From assembly GCF_900176355.1 (NCBI RefSeq), contig NZ_FWXI01000007.1, forward strand, positions 1 through 64,000: a stretch of DNA of 64,000 nucleotides. Reading direction: 5' to 3'. The notes beneath the pieces are model-generated. The model was not told the origin of the DNA, searched no databases, and worked only from the letters and a program-made list of their open reading frames with translations. The position numbers and the translations under genes were made by a program. Positions 1-8,548 of the stretch are shown piece after piece. This stretch comes from Sporomusa malonica (GTDB lineage: Bacteria; Bacillota; Negativicutes; Sporomusales; Sporomusaceae). Numbering within the stretch: position 1 is the stretch's first letter; each line of letters begins with the position of its first letter.

Positions 1-348
1 CACAAGAATATGCATACCGAGATAAGAGACCTTGTTAAGCAGGCAAACGCCAAACTAATTGGCCATTTTCGCTATTACGGTATTACTGACAACCTCCAGC
101 GAATCAAAGCATTCCGATATGTCGTAAGGCGCAACCTGTTTAAGATCCTCAATCGAAGGAGCCAGAAGAAGAGCCTGAACTGGGATGGGTTTGCAAAGAT
201 CGAGGAGCGATTCCCACTTGCTAAGGCAAGAATCTATGTGAATATATATGGCTAACTGTAAGTGAACGCTGTGGAAGAGCCGGATGCCTTAATAGGGCCC
301 GTCCTGGTTCTGAGAGGGGGGCCGCCGTGAGGTAGGCCTCTACTCTAC
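1..348 (+). mobile_element. 3' end of a group II intron (partial)
   Basis: The window opens inside a group II intron. After the maturase reading frame ends at 255, a domain V-like hairpin lies at about 275-310, beginning GAGCCGGATGCC and closing with GGTTC and carrying the AGC triad. A G-rich domain VI-like stem follows (about 311-340). The tail CTACTCTAC near 340-348 is the likely 3' splice boundary. The boundary is estimated from known bacterial introns. The 5' part lies outside the window. Confidence 0.75.
10..255 (+). CDS. ltrA: Group II intron reverse transcriptase/maturase, C-terminal fragment
   Basis: The last ~80 residues of an intron-encoded reverse transcriptase/maturase. The motif GHFRYYGITDN, followed by an arginine-rich helix with LNRRSQ and the ending FPLAKARIYVNIYG, is characteristic of the maturase (X) domain C-terminus of LtrA-like proteins, which helps splicing of its host intron RNA. 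Only the C-terminus is in the window and the frame is probably open further upstream, so the position-10 ATG is not a real start. No HNH endonuclease domain follows, unlike the intron at 6429-8405. Whether the complete gene is intact cannot be judged here. Confidence 0.8.
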   Translation: MHTEIRDLVKQANAKLIGHFRYYGITDNLQRIKAFRYVVRRNLFKILNRRSQKKSLNWDGFAKIEERFPLAKARIYVNIYG

Positions 349-417
349 TGTGTTTCCCCCTTTGTTTCTGTGATATAAGATATAATAAGAGGAAAAGCGT
401 TAAAGTAGGTGAGTAAA

Positions 418-1177
418 ATGCCGCGAACTGCCCGGAAGAAAAGTAATAGCGGAATATATCATATAATGCTACGAGGAATAAACAGACAAATTATATTTGA
501 GGATGATGAAGAATAGAGTCAAGTTTATTGATACTCTAAAGCATTATAAGCAGAAATGTGGGTTTAACATTTTTGCCTATTGCCTTATGGATAATCATGT
601 TCACCTTATTATAAAAGTGAATAACGAGTCGTTGGAAAGCGTAATGAAACGAATAGGAGTAAGCTATGTTTATTGGTATAATTGGAAATACAAACGATCT
701 GGTCATTTATTTCAAGATAGATACAAAAGTGAAGTAATCGAAGATGATAGTTATTTATTGTCAGTAGTACGATATATACACCAAAACCCTATAAAAGCAA
801 ATATCACGCCTGTTATAGGCGAGTATCCATGGAGTAGTTATAGCGAATATATAGGGCATCCTCGTATAGTGGATACAACTTTTGTTCTTAAGATATTGTC
901 GCAAGACATTGAAAGGGCAAAAGAAATATTTGTGGATTTTATGAATGAGCAAGGAGCAAAATTTTTTGAAGTAAAGAACAAACCTAGATTAACGGATGAA
1001 GAGGCAAAACAAATTGTGAAGCAAGTGTTGGGAATTATAGAGACTAGTGAATTGCAAACTATGGAAAAAACAAAAAGAGATGGATATTTAAGACAGCTTA
1101 AAGCAAGTGAAGGGGTATCAATCAGACAAATAGCGCGAATAAGTGGACTTACATTTAACATTGTAGTTAAAGCCTAG
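418..1177 (+). pseudogene. REP-associated tyrosine transposase (RAYT, Y1_Tnp), frameshifted
   Basis: An ATG at 418 opens a frame with the usual RAYT N-terminus (MPRTARKKSNSGIYHIMLRG) that meets TAG at 514. The rest continues in the next frame from about 515, with the HUH-type core CLMDNHVHLIIK, then RYIHQNPIKA, and the usual C-terminal helix-turn-helix-like tail. Removing one T near 514 restores a continuous protein of about 250 residues, so a 1-nt insertion has broken the gene or it is a sequencing error. RAYTs mobilise or process REP palindromes. The sequence just after the stop (1183-1215, ACCGTCCCTTTGTATCC) resembles a REP-type tail. Confidence 0.8.
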
Positions 1178-1369
1178 GAAACGGAAGAACCGTCCCTTTG
1201 TATCCCTTTGTATCCTCCAATTAGGTAGCTGCCTGGTCAGACGGTTTTTAAAATGCGCTCACCCTCCCGGGTATCGCTTGTGTTTTTTCTGCTGGTGAGC
1301 GATTGTCAAAAATTGATCCCAAAGATTATTCGCAAGAGAGTTCTTTATATTCTAGAAAGTTTAAGTTCA
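1178..1369. other. Intergenic tail after transposase, REP-like sequence
   Basis: The stretch holds the repeat CCCTTTGTATC twice in tandem (about 1193-1215) and a weak long-loop inverted repeat CGCTCACC / GGTGAGCG (about 1256-1300). A related sequence, CTGTCCCTTTAGTATCCC, occurs at about 11456-11473, supporting a dispersed REP-like element. No gene is visible. Confidence 0.4.
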
Positions 1370-2752
1370 TCAATTTCCCTTTGTCCTTTTTAAAATACAA
1401 AAAGAGATCGAAGTACCACTGCCAACCTGACTATGTATGCGAAGGCCACTGCCATATAGCCCCATCAAGCGTTCATGTACATTAGCAAGACCAATGCCAG
1501 AATCGTTGTCCCTTTTGTGAGGTGCAAGAAGGTCGGCCTGTTTTTCCTCTGTAATGCCAGTACCGTTATCGATTACTTCAAACAAATAACAATCCGCTTC
1601 TTCTTTAGCAACTATTTTAAGCGTGCCGCCTGTTACTACCGGCGCCAAACCATGGCGAACCGCGTTTTCCGCCAGGGGCTGGAGGGTAAAAGGTGGCAAG
1701 CGGCAGGCGGTAAAATCGCCTTCGACTTCAAACTCGGTCTTTAGTCGCTCTTCCATCCGGGCTGATTCAATGGACAAATAAGCGCGTACAAGCTGCAATT
1801 CGTTTTCTAAATTGATTTGTTCAGTATGCAGTTTAAAGGCACCCTGTAAATATACTGAAAGATCACCTATCAGGCTATAGGCTTGTTCAGGCTGCTTCCT
1901 GCAATAATAAGCTATAGTGCTAAGGGTATTGTATAAAAAATGTGGTTTAATTTGCGCTTGCAGGGTTCGCATTTTTTCCCGCTGGACTTCCTGTTTGCGT
2001 AAGTCTGCCTCATAGCTGGCGACTAATTCTTTCTCTCTCATTAGCTCCCGGTTCTTTTGCTCTAGCTCCTCTTTACCCTGGGCAAGGAGGGAAACCAGCC
2101 GGTCTTTTTCCCGGTCAAGGGCAAACCGTTGGCGCTCCATGGTAAAGGTCATATAAGAAACAACAAAACCCACCAGATTCGCCATAATAAAGACTGCATA
2201 GATACTGGCAAACCCAAAGTAAGCTGGTGGTTGTTTCATGCTGGAATAAATGTAGATAAAGCCAGTAGTAAATAGAAGTGGCGGCAGAGTACGAAAATAA
2301 AGATTCTGCTGCGGCAGCACGATATACATCATAATAACCAAGCCCAAATGGAAGATAGAACCGGTGTAGTATGTAGTAGGCCTAGTTGTTTCCGACAAAA
2401 GCATCATCGGCACCAAGAGCAGCATCCAGACGAACAGAAAAACATCGTAGGTTTCATAACGGGGACGATGACGATGTTTATACAACCATATCCCCAATGC
2501 TAGTGTAAATAATGTAACAAAAGCCCGCAAGCCAATAAGCAGAAACACGGTGTAAATTGAAGCGGCGGATATCCCTAAGTCATAATATTTGACTATCAAA
2601 ATATCGCCCCAAAATGTAGAAAACAATAACCCCACAATAATGAAAATGGATATTGCGCCGGCATAACTATCCCTACGCCAGCAGTTGGCGCGATATTCTT
2701 GTTCTTGTGCTGCCGATAATTGCCATTCTGGGCGTTGCAGATAAAAACTCAT
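1370..2752 (-). CDS. LytS/YesM-like sensor histidine kinase
   Basis: A 460-residue membrane sensor kinase. The first ~200 residues contain five or six hydrophobic segments. A charged coiled-coil linker (about 205-265) follows, then the His_kinase box QIKPHFLYNT with phosphoacceptor His271. The HATPase domain shows the N box NAVRHGL, the G1 box DNGTGI and the G2 box SGIGLANVHERL. This architecture belongs to the LytS/AgrC-like class that works with LytTR regulators, and one is encoded divergently at 2884. The pair is therefore likely one two-component system read from a shared 131-bp region. The signal is unknown. Regulation of the nearby RiPP locus is possible but unsupported. Confidence 0.85.
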   Translation of the reverse strand: MSFYLQRPEWQLSAAQEQEYRANCWRRDSYAGAISIFIIVGLLFSTFWGDILIVKYYDLGISAASIYTVFLLIGLRAFVTLFTLALGIWLYKHRHRPRYETYDVFLFVWMLLLVPMMLLSETTRPTTYYTGSIFHLGLVIMMYIVLPQQNLYFRTLPPLLFTTGFIYIYSSMKQPPAYFGFASIYAVFIMANLVGFVVSYMTFTMERQRFALDREKDRLVSLLAQGKEELEQKNRELMREKELVASYEADLRKQEVQREKMRTLQAQIKPHFLYNTLSTIAYYCRKQPEQAYSLIGDLSVYLQGAFKLHTEQINLENELQLVRAYLSIESARMEERLKTEFEVEGDFTACRLPPFTLQPLAENAVRHGLAPVVTGGTLKIVAKEEADCYLFEVIDNGTGITEEKQADLLAPHKRDNDSGIGLANVHERLMGLYGSGLRIHSQVGSGTSISFCILKRTKGN

Positions 2753-2883
2753 CAGCTCTGCCTTCTTTCAACAAATAAATTTTAATCAACGCAAGGACTT
2801 TTCACTACTTACTAGAGAATATACAAATATTCGCCAAATACTGGCGATTTCCTTGAAACTGGAGTCAGCGGGAGGAGACTTAC

Positions 2884-3690
2884 TTGCTACAGGTTGTCCT
2901 GGTTGATGATGAACGCTGTGTTTTGGAAGAGCTGGCTTATCGGCTGGAAGGTCAAGTCGAGATTATCGGAAAGTTCACCAGTTCGTTTGCAGCCCTGGAA
3001 AGATTGGAAACTCTGTCGCCGGATGCCGTATTTTTAGATATTGAAATGCCTGGATTAAATGGTTTAGAAACGGCAGCAGAAATAATGTCGCTGCTGCCGG
3101 CAACCGCCATCATATTTGTTACGGCTTATAGTCATTATGCGGTAAAAGCCTTTGAGCTAAATGCCATTGATTATCTGGTCAAACCGGTACAGCCTGAGCG
3201 CCTGAGCAAGACACTGGAACGCTTGGCACATCGCTTGGCTGATGGTCAAAACGCTATTGAAGAAAAAAAGCTAAAAGCTTTTCTGAAAACTTCATTAGCC
3301 GCTAGCTGCTCGGAGAAAATAGTATTGTGGCAAGGCAAAAGCATGGAGATTATAGCGATGGAGTCAATTGCAGGCTGTTTCGTAACCAAAGGGGAGCGGA
3401 CAGTTCGAGTGATGGCTGGAGGTAACATTTACCATACCCATGGAAGCCTACACGATTTTGTAGAAAAAATTCAAACTGGCCTTTTATTACGCTGCCATCG
3501 CAGTCATTATCTGAATCCGCGCTTGCTTGTCCGCCTTAAGCAAAAAGAAGATAAGACTATGAACGCCTATCTTGAGGGATACCCGGAAGCGCTACCAGTC
3601 AGCCGTGCTTACCGCCACTCAGTGTTAAAAAGTTTTAATGGCAGGGCTCCGATTGAGGAACCCTCTTATTCGGAGGAGAAAAAACAATAA
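2884..3690 (+). CDS. LytTR-family response regulator
   Basis: A 268-residue regulator with a CheY-like receiver (acidic VDDE near the N-terminus, phosphoacceptor Asp52 in FLDIEMPG, TAYS and KPV motifs) and a C-terminal LytTR DNA-binding domain (about 145-250, ending RCHRSHYLNPRLL and LPVSRAYR). The start is TTG at 2884, with GGGAGGAG about 7 bases upstream; no ATG is better placed. It is divergent from the kinase at 1370-2752, its presumed partner. The ~15-residue tail beyond LytTR (EEPSYSEEKKQ) is acidic and without known function. A strong hairpin follows the gene at 3701-3746. Confidence 0.87.
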   Translation: MLQVVLVDDERCVLEELAYRLEGQVEIIGKFTSSFAALERLETLSPDAVFLDIEMPGLNGLETAAEIMSLLPATAIIFVTAYSHYAVKAFELNAIDYLVKPVQPERLSKTLERLAHRLADGQNAIEEKKLKAFLKTSLAASCSEKIVLWQGKSMEIIAMESIAGCFVTKGERTVRVMAGGNIYHTHGSLHDFVEKIQTGLLLRCHRSHYLNPRLLVRLKQKEDKTMNAYLEGYPEALPVSRAYRHSVLKSFNGRAPIEEPSYSEEKKQ

Positions 3691-3700
3691 CTCCTGGAAC

Positions 3701-3746
3701 AAGAAGCCAACCAATTGCCAAGCCTTGGGCTATTGGTTGGCTTCTT
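3701..3746 (+). terminator. Hairpin terminator after LytTR regulator
   Basis: Perfect 15-bp inverted repeat (AAGAAGCCAACCAAT, with its complement at 3732-3746) and a 16-nt loop, 11 bases after the regulator stop. It lacks a long T-tract, so it may end transcription poorly or from both sides, between the convergent regulator and the radical SAM gene. Confidence 0.6.
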
Positions 3747-3874
3747 GATTCAAGTGTATTATAACTTCCCGGCAGTAGCCGACATTGAAGCCCCACTTTT
3801 TGCTAACGGTTATGCCCAGGACTTCTCGGTATCGATGTATATCAGGTGGTGGCCAATGCAATACTCCCGCTTTT

Positions 3875-5230
3875 TTAGACTTGATCGACTAGTGACACCG
3901 TCAATTTCTGAAAGCGTTGCAAGTAGTTCTTCTTATATATTTCACAACTGTCAGGGTCTTTAGACCTTAACTCACCGTTTACCATCACAGCCGCAGCCCG
4001 GCAGCCGGTGCCGCATATCTTGAATTGTTCGCAGGTGGCACATTCGCTAACGGTTGCCAAGATATCACTTTTTTTCAGGTCAATAATCGATCGCAAAGTT
4101 GATTGCGACCATATTTTCGAAAAAGATTCGTTTAACAAGTTCGGCATTTCTGCGTAACTAACCGTATCCGTAAAACCGGGGCAAGGGATGACCGTACCGT
4201 CGGGCAGGACCGAAGTCTCCACTCTACAGGCTGTACAGTCATAACTGCCAGGAGTAAACATTTCCTGATTATTGGTTTTCCACGCTTTAGTAAAACTGGC
4301 CAATTGCAAGGAAAATGGTTTTCCATCCTGTAGCCAGCGGGCCGCAATTGGTGCGCTGGCTGTCATCAGCTCCTCAAGACTCAGGGCGGTGGCAGTTCGC
4401 CGCCAATCCCCGATCTTTTGCGGAGAACCGACCCGCCAGGATTTAATATCAAGTTGCTTCATTAAGGCATAGGTTTCAGGCAATGCGCCGATATTGGTCC
4501 GGTCTACGCTGGTAGCGATAGTAACCGGAAAACCATGGGCGCGCAGCCGGCGGATAGCCTGCACGGTAGCCTGTTCAATCCCCCTTAGACCGCGCATCCC
4601 ATCATGGGTACCGCAACCGTCAAAACTGATCTGGAAATGTGGTAAAAACCCGAACTCTTTGATTTTACCCAATATATCATCTGTGATTAAAAGCCCGTTG
4701 GAATAAATTTGAGACACAGCTATATGGTTATCCCTCAATGCTGACATAATCTCCGGCAGATCCTGCCGCAGAAAGGGTTCCCCACCAGTTAATTCCACTT
4801 GGTGAACATTGGCTCTGACAAACTGGACGATCATACCCAGAATATCCTTCAAGGGAAGCTCGCCGTAGCGTCCTTCAGGACACTCCATAAAACAATGACG
4901 GCATTTCAGATTACACAGTCCGGTTACCGCCCAATGAATACTTTTTACATAGGGATTATCAGCCCGCCGGTATAACTGGTAAGCTGCTGGAGTATCTCCC
5001 TGAGCGCATTCCTCCACCATTCCCCTTTTGATCATTTTATCCAGTAAATCATTATGCTGGGGAAGCACGTCAATGGAATGAAAATCCGTTAGCCCATCAC
5101 AAGCCTGGGCAACAAAGAAGGCTTGCTCCGACAGACTGCGACAATCGCCGTTCGTCCAATTAATAATTGTTCTCGGTTCATCACTCCACCCCCGGAGCAG
5201 CCAGTCTTTTGTTAATTTGGCATAACGCAT
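3875..5230 (-). CDS. Radical SAM/SPASM RiPP maturase
   Basis: About 451 residues. The N-terminal ~95 residues look like a PqqD-like peptide-recognition fold (LSEQAFFVAQACDGLTDF, then LLDKMIKRGMVEE). The radical SAM cluster motif is CNLKCRHC with Cys106, Cys110 and Cys113. ELTGGEPFL is the SAM-binding GGE motif. The C-terminal SPASM region carries the Cys pattern CTACR, CPGF, CATCEQFKICGTGC for auxiliary Fe-S clusters. Known members form thioether or C-C crosslinks or epimerise peptide residues; the sequence does not tell which. The start ATG at 5230 overlaps the stop of precursor 1 (TAATG), implying translational coupling, so the substrates are almost certainly the two upstream NHLP peptides. 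No exporter or protease gene lies next to it. Confidence 0.88.
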   Translation of the reverse strand: MRYAKLTKDWLLRGWSDEPRTIINWTNGDCRSLSEQAFFVAQACDGLTDFHSIDVLPQHNDLLDKMIKRGMVEECAQGDTPAAYQLYRRADNPYVKSIHWAVTGLCNLKCRHCFMECPEGRYGELPLKDILGMIVQFVRANVHQVELTGGEPFLRQDLPEIMSALRDNHIAVSQIYSNGLLITDDILGKIKEFGFLPHFQISFDGCGTHDGMRGLRGIEQATVQAIRRLRAHGFPVTIATSVDRTNIGALPETYALMKQLDIKSWRVGSPQKIGDWRRTATALSLEELMTASAPIAARWLQDGKPFSLQLASFTKAWKTNNQEMFTPGSYDCTACRVETSVLPDGTVIPCPGFTDTVSYAEMPNLLNESFSKIWSQSTLRSIIDLKKSDILATVSECATCEQFKICGTGCRAAAVMVNGELRSKDPDSCEIYKKNYLQRFQKLTVSLVDQV

Positions 5231-5568
5231 TAACCCCACGCTGGGTTAAGGCCACAATACGGCGGATTCTTGGCAAAACCACTATTACAATTTGGCACAG
5301 ACCCCCCGGCAACTTGGTCCAGCTCATCATGGCTTAGGGTTTCAACCGGAATACATGGTAAGACTATTACCAGCGTCGATGCCGGTTGTTCTATAACTTT
5401 GACCTCCAACTCCGCGGGCAGCTTTACGCCGGACTCCTTATCAATTTCCTGTTGTACCACTTTTTTCGGGTTTTGGATCAGTTCCCTACGGAAGGTCTCA
5501 TCGGTCACCGCCTTCGCGATTAATTGGGCCTCAAATTCCTTCCATGTCGGTTTTTTCTGTTCATTCAT
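5230..5568 (-). CDS. NHLP-leader RiPP precursor 1
   Basis: 112 residues. Residues 1-88 form a long nitrile-hydratase-like leader (KPTWKEFEAQLIAKA, DETFRRELIQNPKKV, then an acidic strand and LSHDELDQVAGG), ending in a double-glycine cleavage site. The 23-residue core after GG holds two Cys spaced C-x10-C (CNSGFAKNPPYC) and ends GLNPAWG. Long NHLP leaders are known from proteusins and related peptides. The gene has a GAGGTG ribosome site and is read into the maturase by overlap. Leader identity with precursor 2 is about 90%, while the cores differ apart from the Cys/Gly/Ala-Lys frame. Product structure and activity are unknown. Confidence 0.85.
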   Translation of the reverse strand: MNEQKKPTWKEFEAQLIAKAVTDETFRRELIQNPKKVVQQEIDKESGVKLPAELEVKVIEQPASTLVIVLPCIPVETLSHDELDQVAGGSVPNCNSGFAKNPPYCGLNPAWG

Positions 5569-5734
5569 TATTTACACCTCTATTATTTGTCCTATTCTGT
5601 AATACGTTAACCTTCATTTCCAATTATTCAACATTTAACGATATTCCGTACTAGCTGTCAAGATATGTGTCCCAGCCTCCCCTCAAATCAGTTTCCATAC
5701 ACAATCCTTAGTTTTTTTGTTATAACGTTCCTTC

Positions 5735-6067
5735 TTACCAACAGAACGAACACCCAGGCAGCGACTTGGCAAGACCATTGTCACACGATGCGGCTCCTCC
5801 TCCCCCGGCGATTTGGTCCAGCTCACTGTCGCTTAGGGTTCCGACTGGCACGCTTGGTAAAACTATTATCAGCGTAGTGGCTGGCTGTTCCACAATTTTG
5901 ACTTCCAAGTCAGCGGGCAGCTTTACACCAGACTCCTTGTCAATTTCCTGTTGCAGCACTTTTTTTGGGTTTTGGATCAGTTCCCTACGGAAAGTCTCAT
6001 CCTTTAGCGCTTTCGCAATAATTTGAGCCTCAAATTCCTTCCATGTTGGTTTTTTCTGTTCATTCAT
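5735..6067 (-). CDS. NHLP-leader RiPP precursor 2
   Basis: 110 residues, a paralogue of precursor 1 with an almost identical leader ending in LSDSELDQIAGG. Its core begins GGAAS and contains CDNGLAKSLPGC followed by SFCW, so three Cys instead of two; the shared C-x10-C unit is kept. GGAGGTG precedes the ATG. It is the first gene of the precursor-precursor-maturase unit. About 50 bases upstream of both precursors are also alike, so the duplication included the promoter or leader. The odd extra C-terminal Cys-Trp suggests a differently bridged product. Confidence 0.85.
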   Translation of the reverse strand: MNEQKKPTWKEFEAQIIAKALKDETFRRELIQNPKKVLQQEIDKESGVKLPADLEVKIVEQPATTLIIVLPSVPVGTLSDSELDQIAGGGGAASCDNGLAKSLPGCSFCW

Positions 6068-6428
6068 TGGCTTACACCTCCATTATTAGTCCTATACTGT
6101 ATTAGGTTAAATCTTTTATTTATTGCTCTTTAATTCTGCGGGTCCTTTACCCCCGTCCACCACATTGTAATCGCTACAATCTAAAACTACCGATATTATG
6201 CTTTTTATTATAACAAATTGGACTTACACGTACGATTTGCATACACGAAACGTCTTTTTTTCAACACGAAATGCACAAAGAAAAATAGTCTTTATGTCCA
6301 ACTTTCTCGCTTGAAATAAATAGCCACTATTTTTACTTAATAAAAAGAAGAACTCCTGGTAAAATTTCCAATGATTTGGCAGGATTTCTTCCTTGTTCGC
6401 CGTTAAGCATGATACGGAGAACCGTATC
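6068..6428. other. Upstream region of the RiPP locus up to the intron
   Basis: No gene is visible. On the minus strand the 45 bases before precursor 2 share TACAG.ATAGGAC and AATAATGGAGGTGTAA with the segment before precursor 1 (5569-5615). A small palindrome TTGTA/TACAA lies near 6166-6180. The right edge (6410-6432) is a hairpin CATGATACGG/CCGTATCGTG at the junction with the group II intron. Confidence 0.4.
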
Positions 6429-8405
6429 GTGCGACCCGTTCCTCCGAAACTTGGGTGGCAAAAGCCATTCATGGGGATGGAGGGGAGGCCGGTGTGAGGA
6501 GACTTTCCTCACGTCTGGCCTGACAACTTGATACTTGATGTTGGGTGAGAATAATCATTCAATTCCCAACCCCTGAGGTAAACAGGGTAATTTGGAAGGT
6601 AAAGTTTGAGTAGGAGTCAACAAGTTATGAGCACGGCCTCAAAACCGATGTATGAATGGAAGACCATCCCATGGAAGAAAGTTGAAAGGGCAGTCTTTAA
6701 GCTCCAAAAGCGCATTTACCAAGCCTCTGAGCGTGGCGATGGAAATACGGTTCACAAACTGCAAAGACTGCTAATGAAATCCTGGTATAGCCGACTGCTT
6801 GCCACAAGGAGAGTAACACAAGATAACCAGGGGAAGAAAACCCCTGGAATTGATGGAGTTGTTGTGTTAACCCCAAAAGAAAGAATCAAACTGGCAGAAA
6901 GCCTGGAGTTTAACCAAAGCCTGAACCTGTCCGGCGGGTATATATACCAAAACCGGGACAAACCGAGAAGCGCCCGCTACGGATACCAGTAATTCGGGAT
7001 AGGGCGCTGCAAGCAGTAGTCAAACAGCTATTGAACCCGAATGGGAAGCGAAATTCGAAACGAATAGTTATGGATTCCGGCCTGGACGTGGTTGTCACGA
7101 TACCATACAAGCCATCTTTACCGGTATAGTACATCAGCCTAAATACGTCTTAGATGCAGACATTGCCAGATGCTTTGATATGATTGACCACCGGTCTTTG
7201 CTAAATAAATTGCAGACATTTCCCAAAATGAGAACCATCATAAAACAGTGGCTGAAGGCAGGAATCATAGACAAGAACGTTTTCCAAAAGACTAACACCG
7301 GGACGCAGCAAGGCTCTGTGGTATCTCCCGTACTGGCCAACATCGCCTTACATGGACTCGAAACTGCTATAATAAGCAACACTTCCAAGTGGGCTATCAT
7401 TGATGATAGAAAAGTGAGTTGGACGCCCAAAGTCATCTGTTACGCGGATGACTTTGTAGTGCTTCATCGAGATTTGCGGGTACTTGAGCAGCTCAAGCAG
7501 AGGGTATCAGATTGGTTAGCCGATATGGGGTTAAGCCTTAAGCCAGAGAAGACCCAAATTACCCATACACTGCAGGGGCCTTCAGGTGCAAAACCGGGGT
7601 TTGATTTTCTGGGATTTACCATTCGCCAGTATCCGGTAGGAAAATACAACGGCGCTCCAAAGCAAATAATCTTTAAAACATTGATCAAGCCCAGCAAGAA
7701 AGGTGTTCAGAGACATCTGGAACGTTTGCGTGAAATAATTGATAACCACAAATCTGACGGTCAAGGTAAGCTAATAAACACGCTTAACCCGATTAGAGGA
7801 TGGTGCAATTATTACTCCACCGTGGTATCCAAGCAAACATTCTCAAAAGCCAATTACGCAACCTTTCAAATGCTGTGGGCCTAGGCAAAACACAGGCATC
7901 CAGATAAATCGAAAAAATGGATTTATTGCCGATACTGGAAACGCTGGAACGGAAAAGTCGAATTTAAGGCAGACGACACAGATAAGCTGCTAAATCATCA
8001 TGAAACGCCAATTCGCCGCCATGTCAAGGTGCGAGGAAACCGTAGTCCGTTCGATGGTGATTGGATATATTGGGCAACGCGAATGGGAAGACATCCAGAG
8101 ATAAATGACAAGCTTGCCGGTTTATTAAAGAAACAGCAAGGTAAATGCGCTCATTGTGGATTATATTTCAAGGAAGAAGATATATTGGCGATTGCCAATA
8201 AGAAGATAGCTTTAACGGGAAAGAACCGTTATCGAATGGAATCTAAGCTTCTTCATAAACATTGTCATGATAAAGCGACTACAACTCATCTAAAGATAGT
8301 CGGAGGTACCGAAAGATACGGCCAAATTACTGAGGAGCCGAGTGATGGGAAATCATCATGCTCGGTTTTGGAGCCGAGTCAACGGGGTGACCCGTTGACT
8401 TAGGT
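6429..8405 (+). mobile_element. Group II intron with decayed HNH-type maturase
   Basis: The 5' end is placed at GTGCG (6429), the group II consensus; the true edge may lie a few tens of bases away. The 3' end has a 34-nt domain V at 8335-8368 (GAGCCGAGTGATGGGAAATC, closing CTCGGTTT, with the AGC triad). A domain VI stem follows at about 8377-8400 (GTCAACGGG/CCCGTTGAC) with an unpaired A near 8402. The encoded maturase is broken in three places, so the intron is presumably immobile, although RNA catalysis might be helped in trans. It separates the RiPP locus from ilvE. Confidence 0.75.
6627..8403 (+). pseudogene. ltrA: Group II intron reverse transcriptase/maturase with HNH domain, disrupted
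   Basis: The reading frame would encode about 590 residues: RT0 region (YEWKTIPWKKVERAV), fingers-palm (QQGSVVSPVLANIALH, CYADDFVVLH with the YADD catalytic motif), maturase X domain (NPIRGWCNYYSTVVSKQTF) and a C-terminal HNH endonuclease (CAHCGLYFKEED, LHKHCH). Frame changes occur near 6926 and near 7032, and TGG has become TAG at 7879-7881 (WA-stop-AKHRHP). Two shifts plus a nonsense codon indicate real decay rather than a single sequencing error. A TTG at 6606 or the ATG at 6627 could be the original start. Confidence 0.85.
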
Positions 8406-8422
8406 TAACATTAGTAACGGCG

Positions 8423-8463
8423 AAAAAAGGACTGAATCCTTGGCAGAGGTTTCAGTCCTTTTG
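8423..8463 (-). terminator. Terminator of ilvE
   Basis: Stem AAAAGGACTGAA / TTCAGTCCTTTT. Read on the minus strand it is followed by a run of T (complement of 8423-8428), a classic intrinsic terminator 85 bases after the ilvE stop. Confidence 0.8.
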
Positions 8464-8548
8464 GCTTACCTTCTAAGATCGTCAGAAATTTTACCAGCCG
8501 TGAGAAGAACGTCGACTGCAGTATCTACAGCTTTCAAGGAGAAAGTAT

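Noticed and set aside
1303..1485. Small plus-strand frame overlapping the end of the LytS-type kinase
   Set aside because: It overlaps a well-supported gene on the other strand and has no features of its own.
6224..6472. 82-codon minus-strand frame upstream of the RiPP precursors
   Set aside because: It crosses the intron edge and has no ribosome site or similarity to a peptide precursor.
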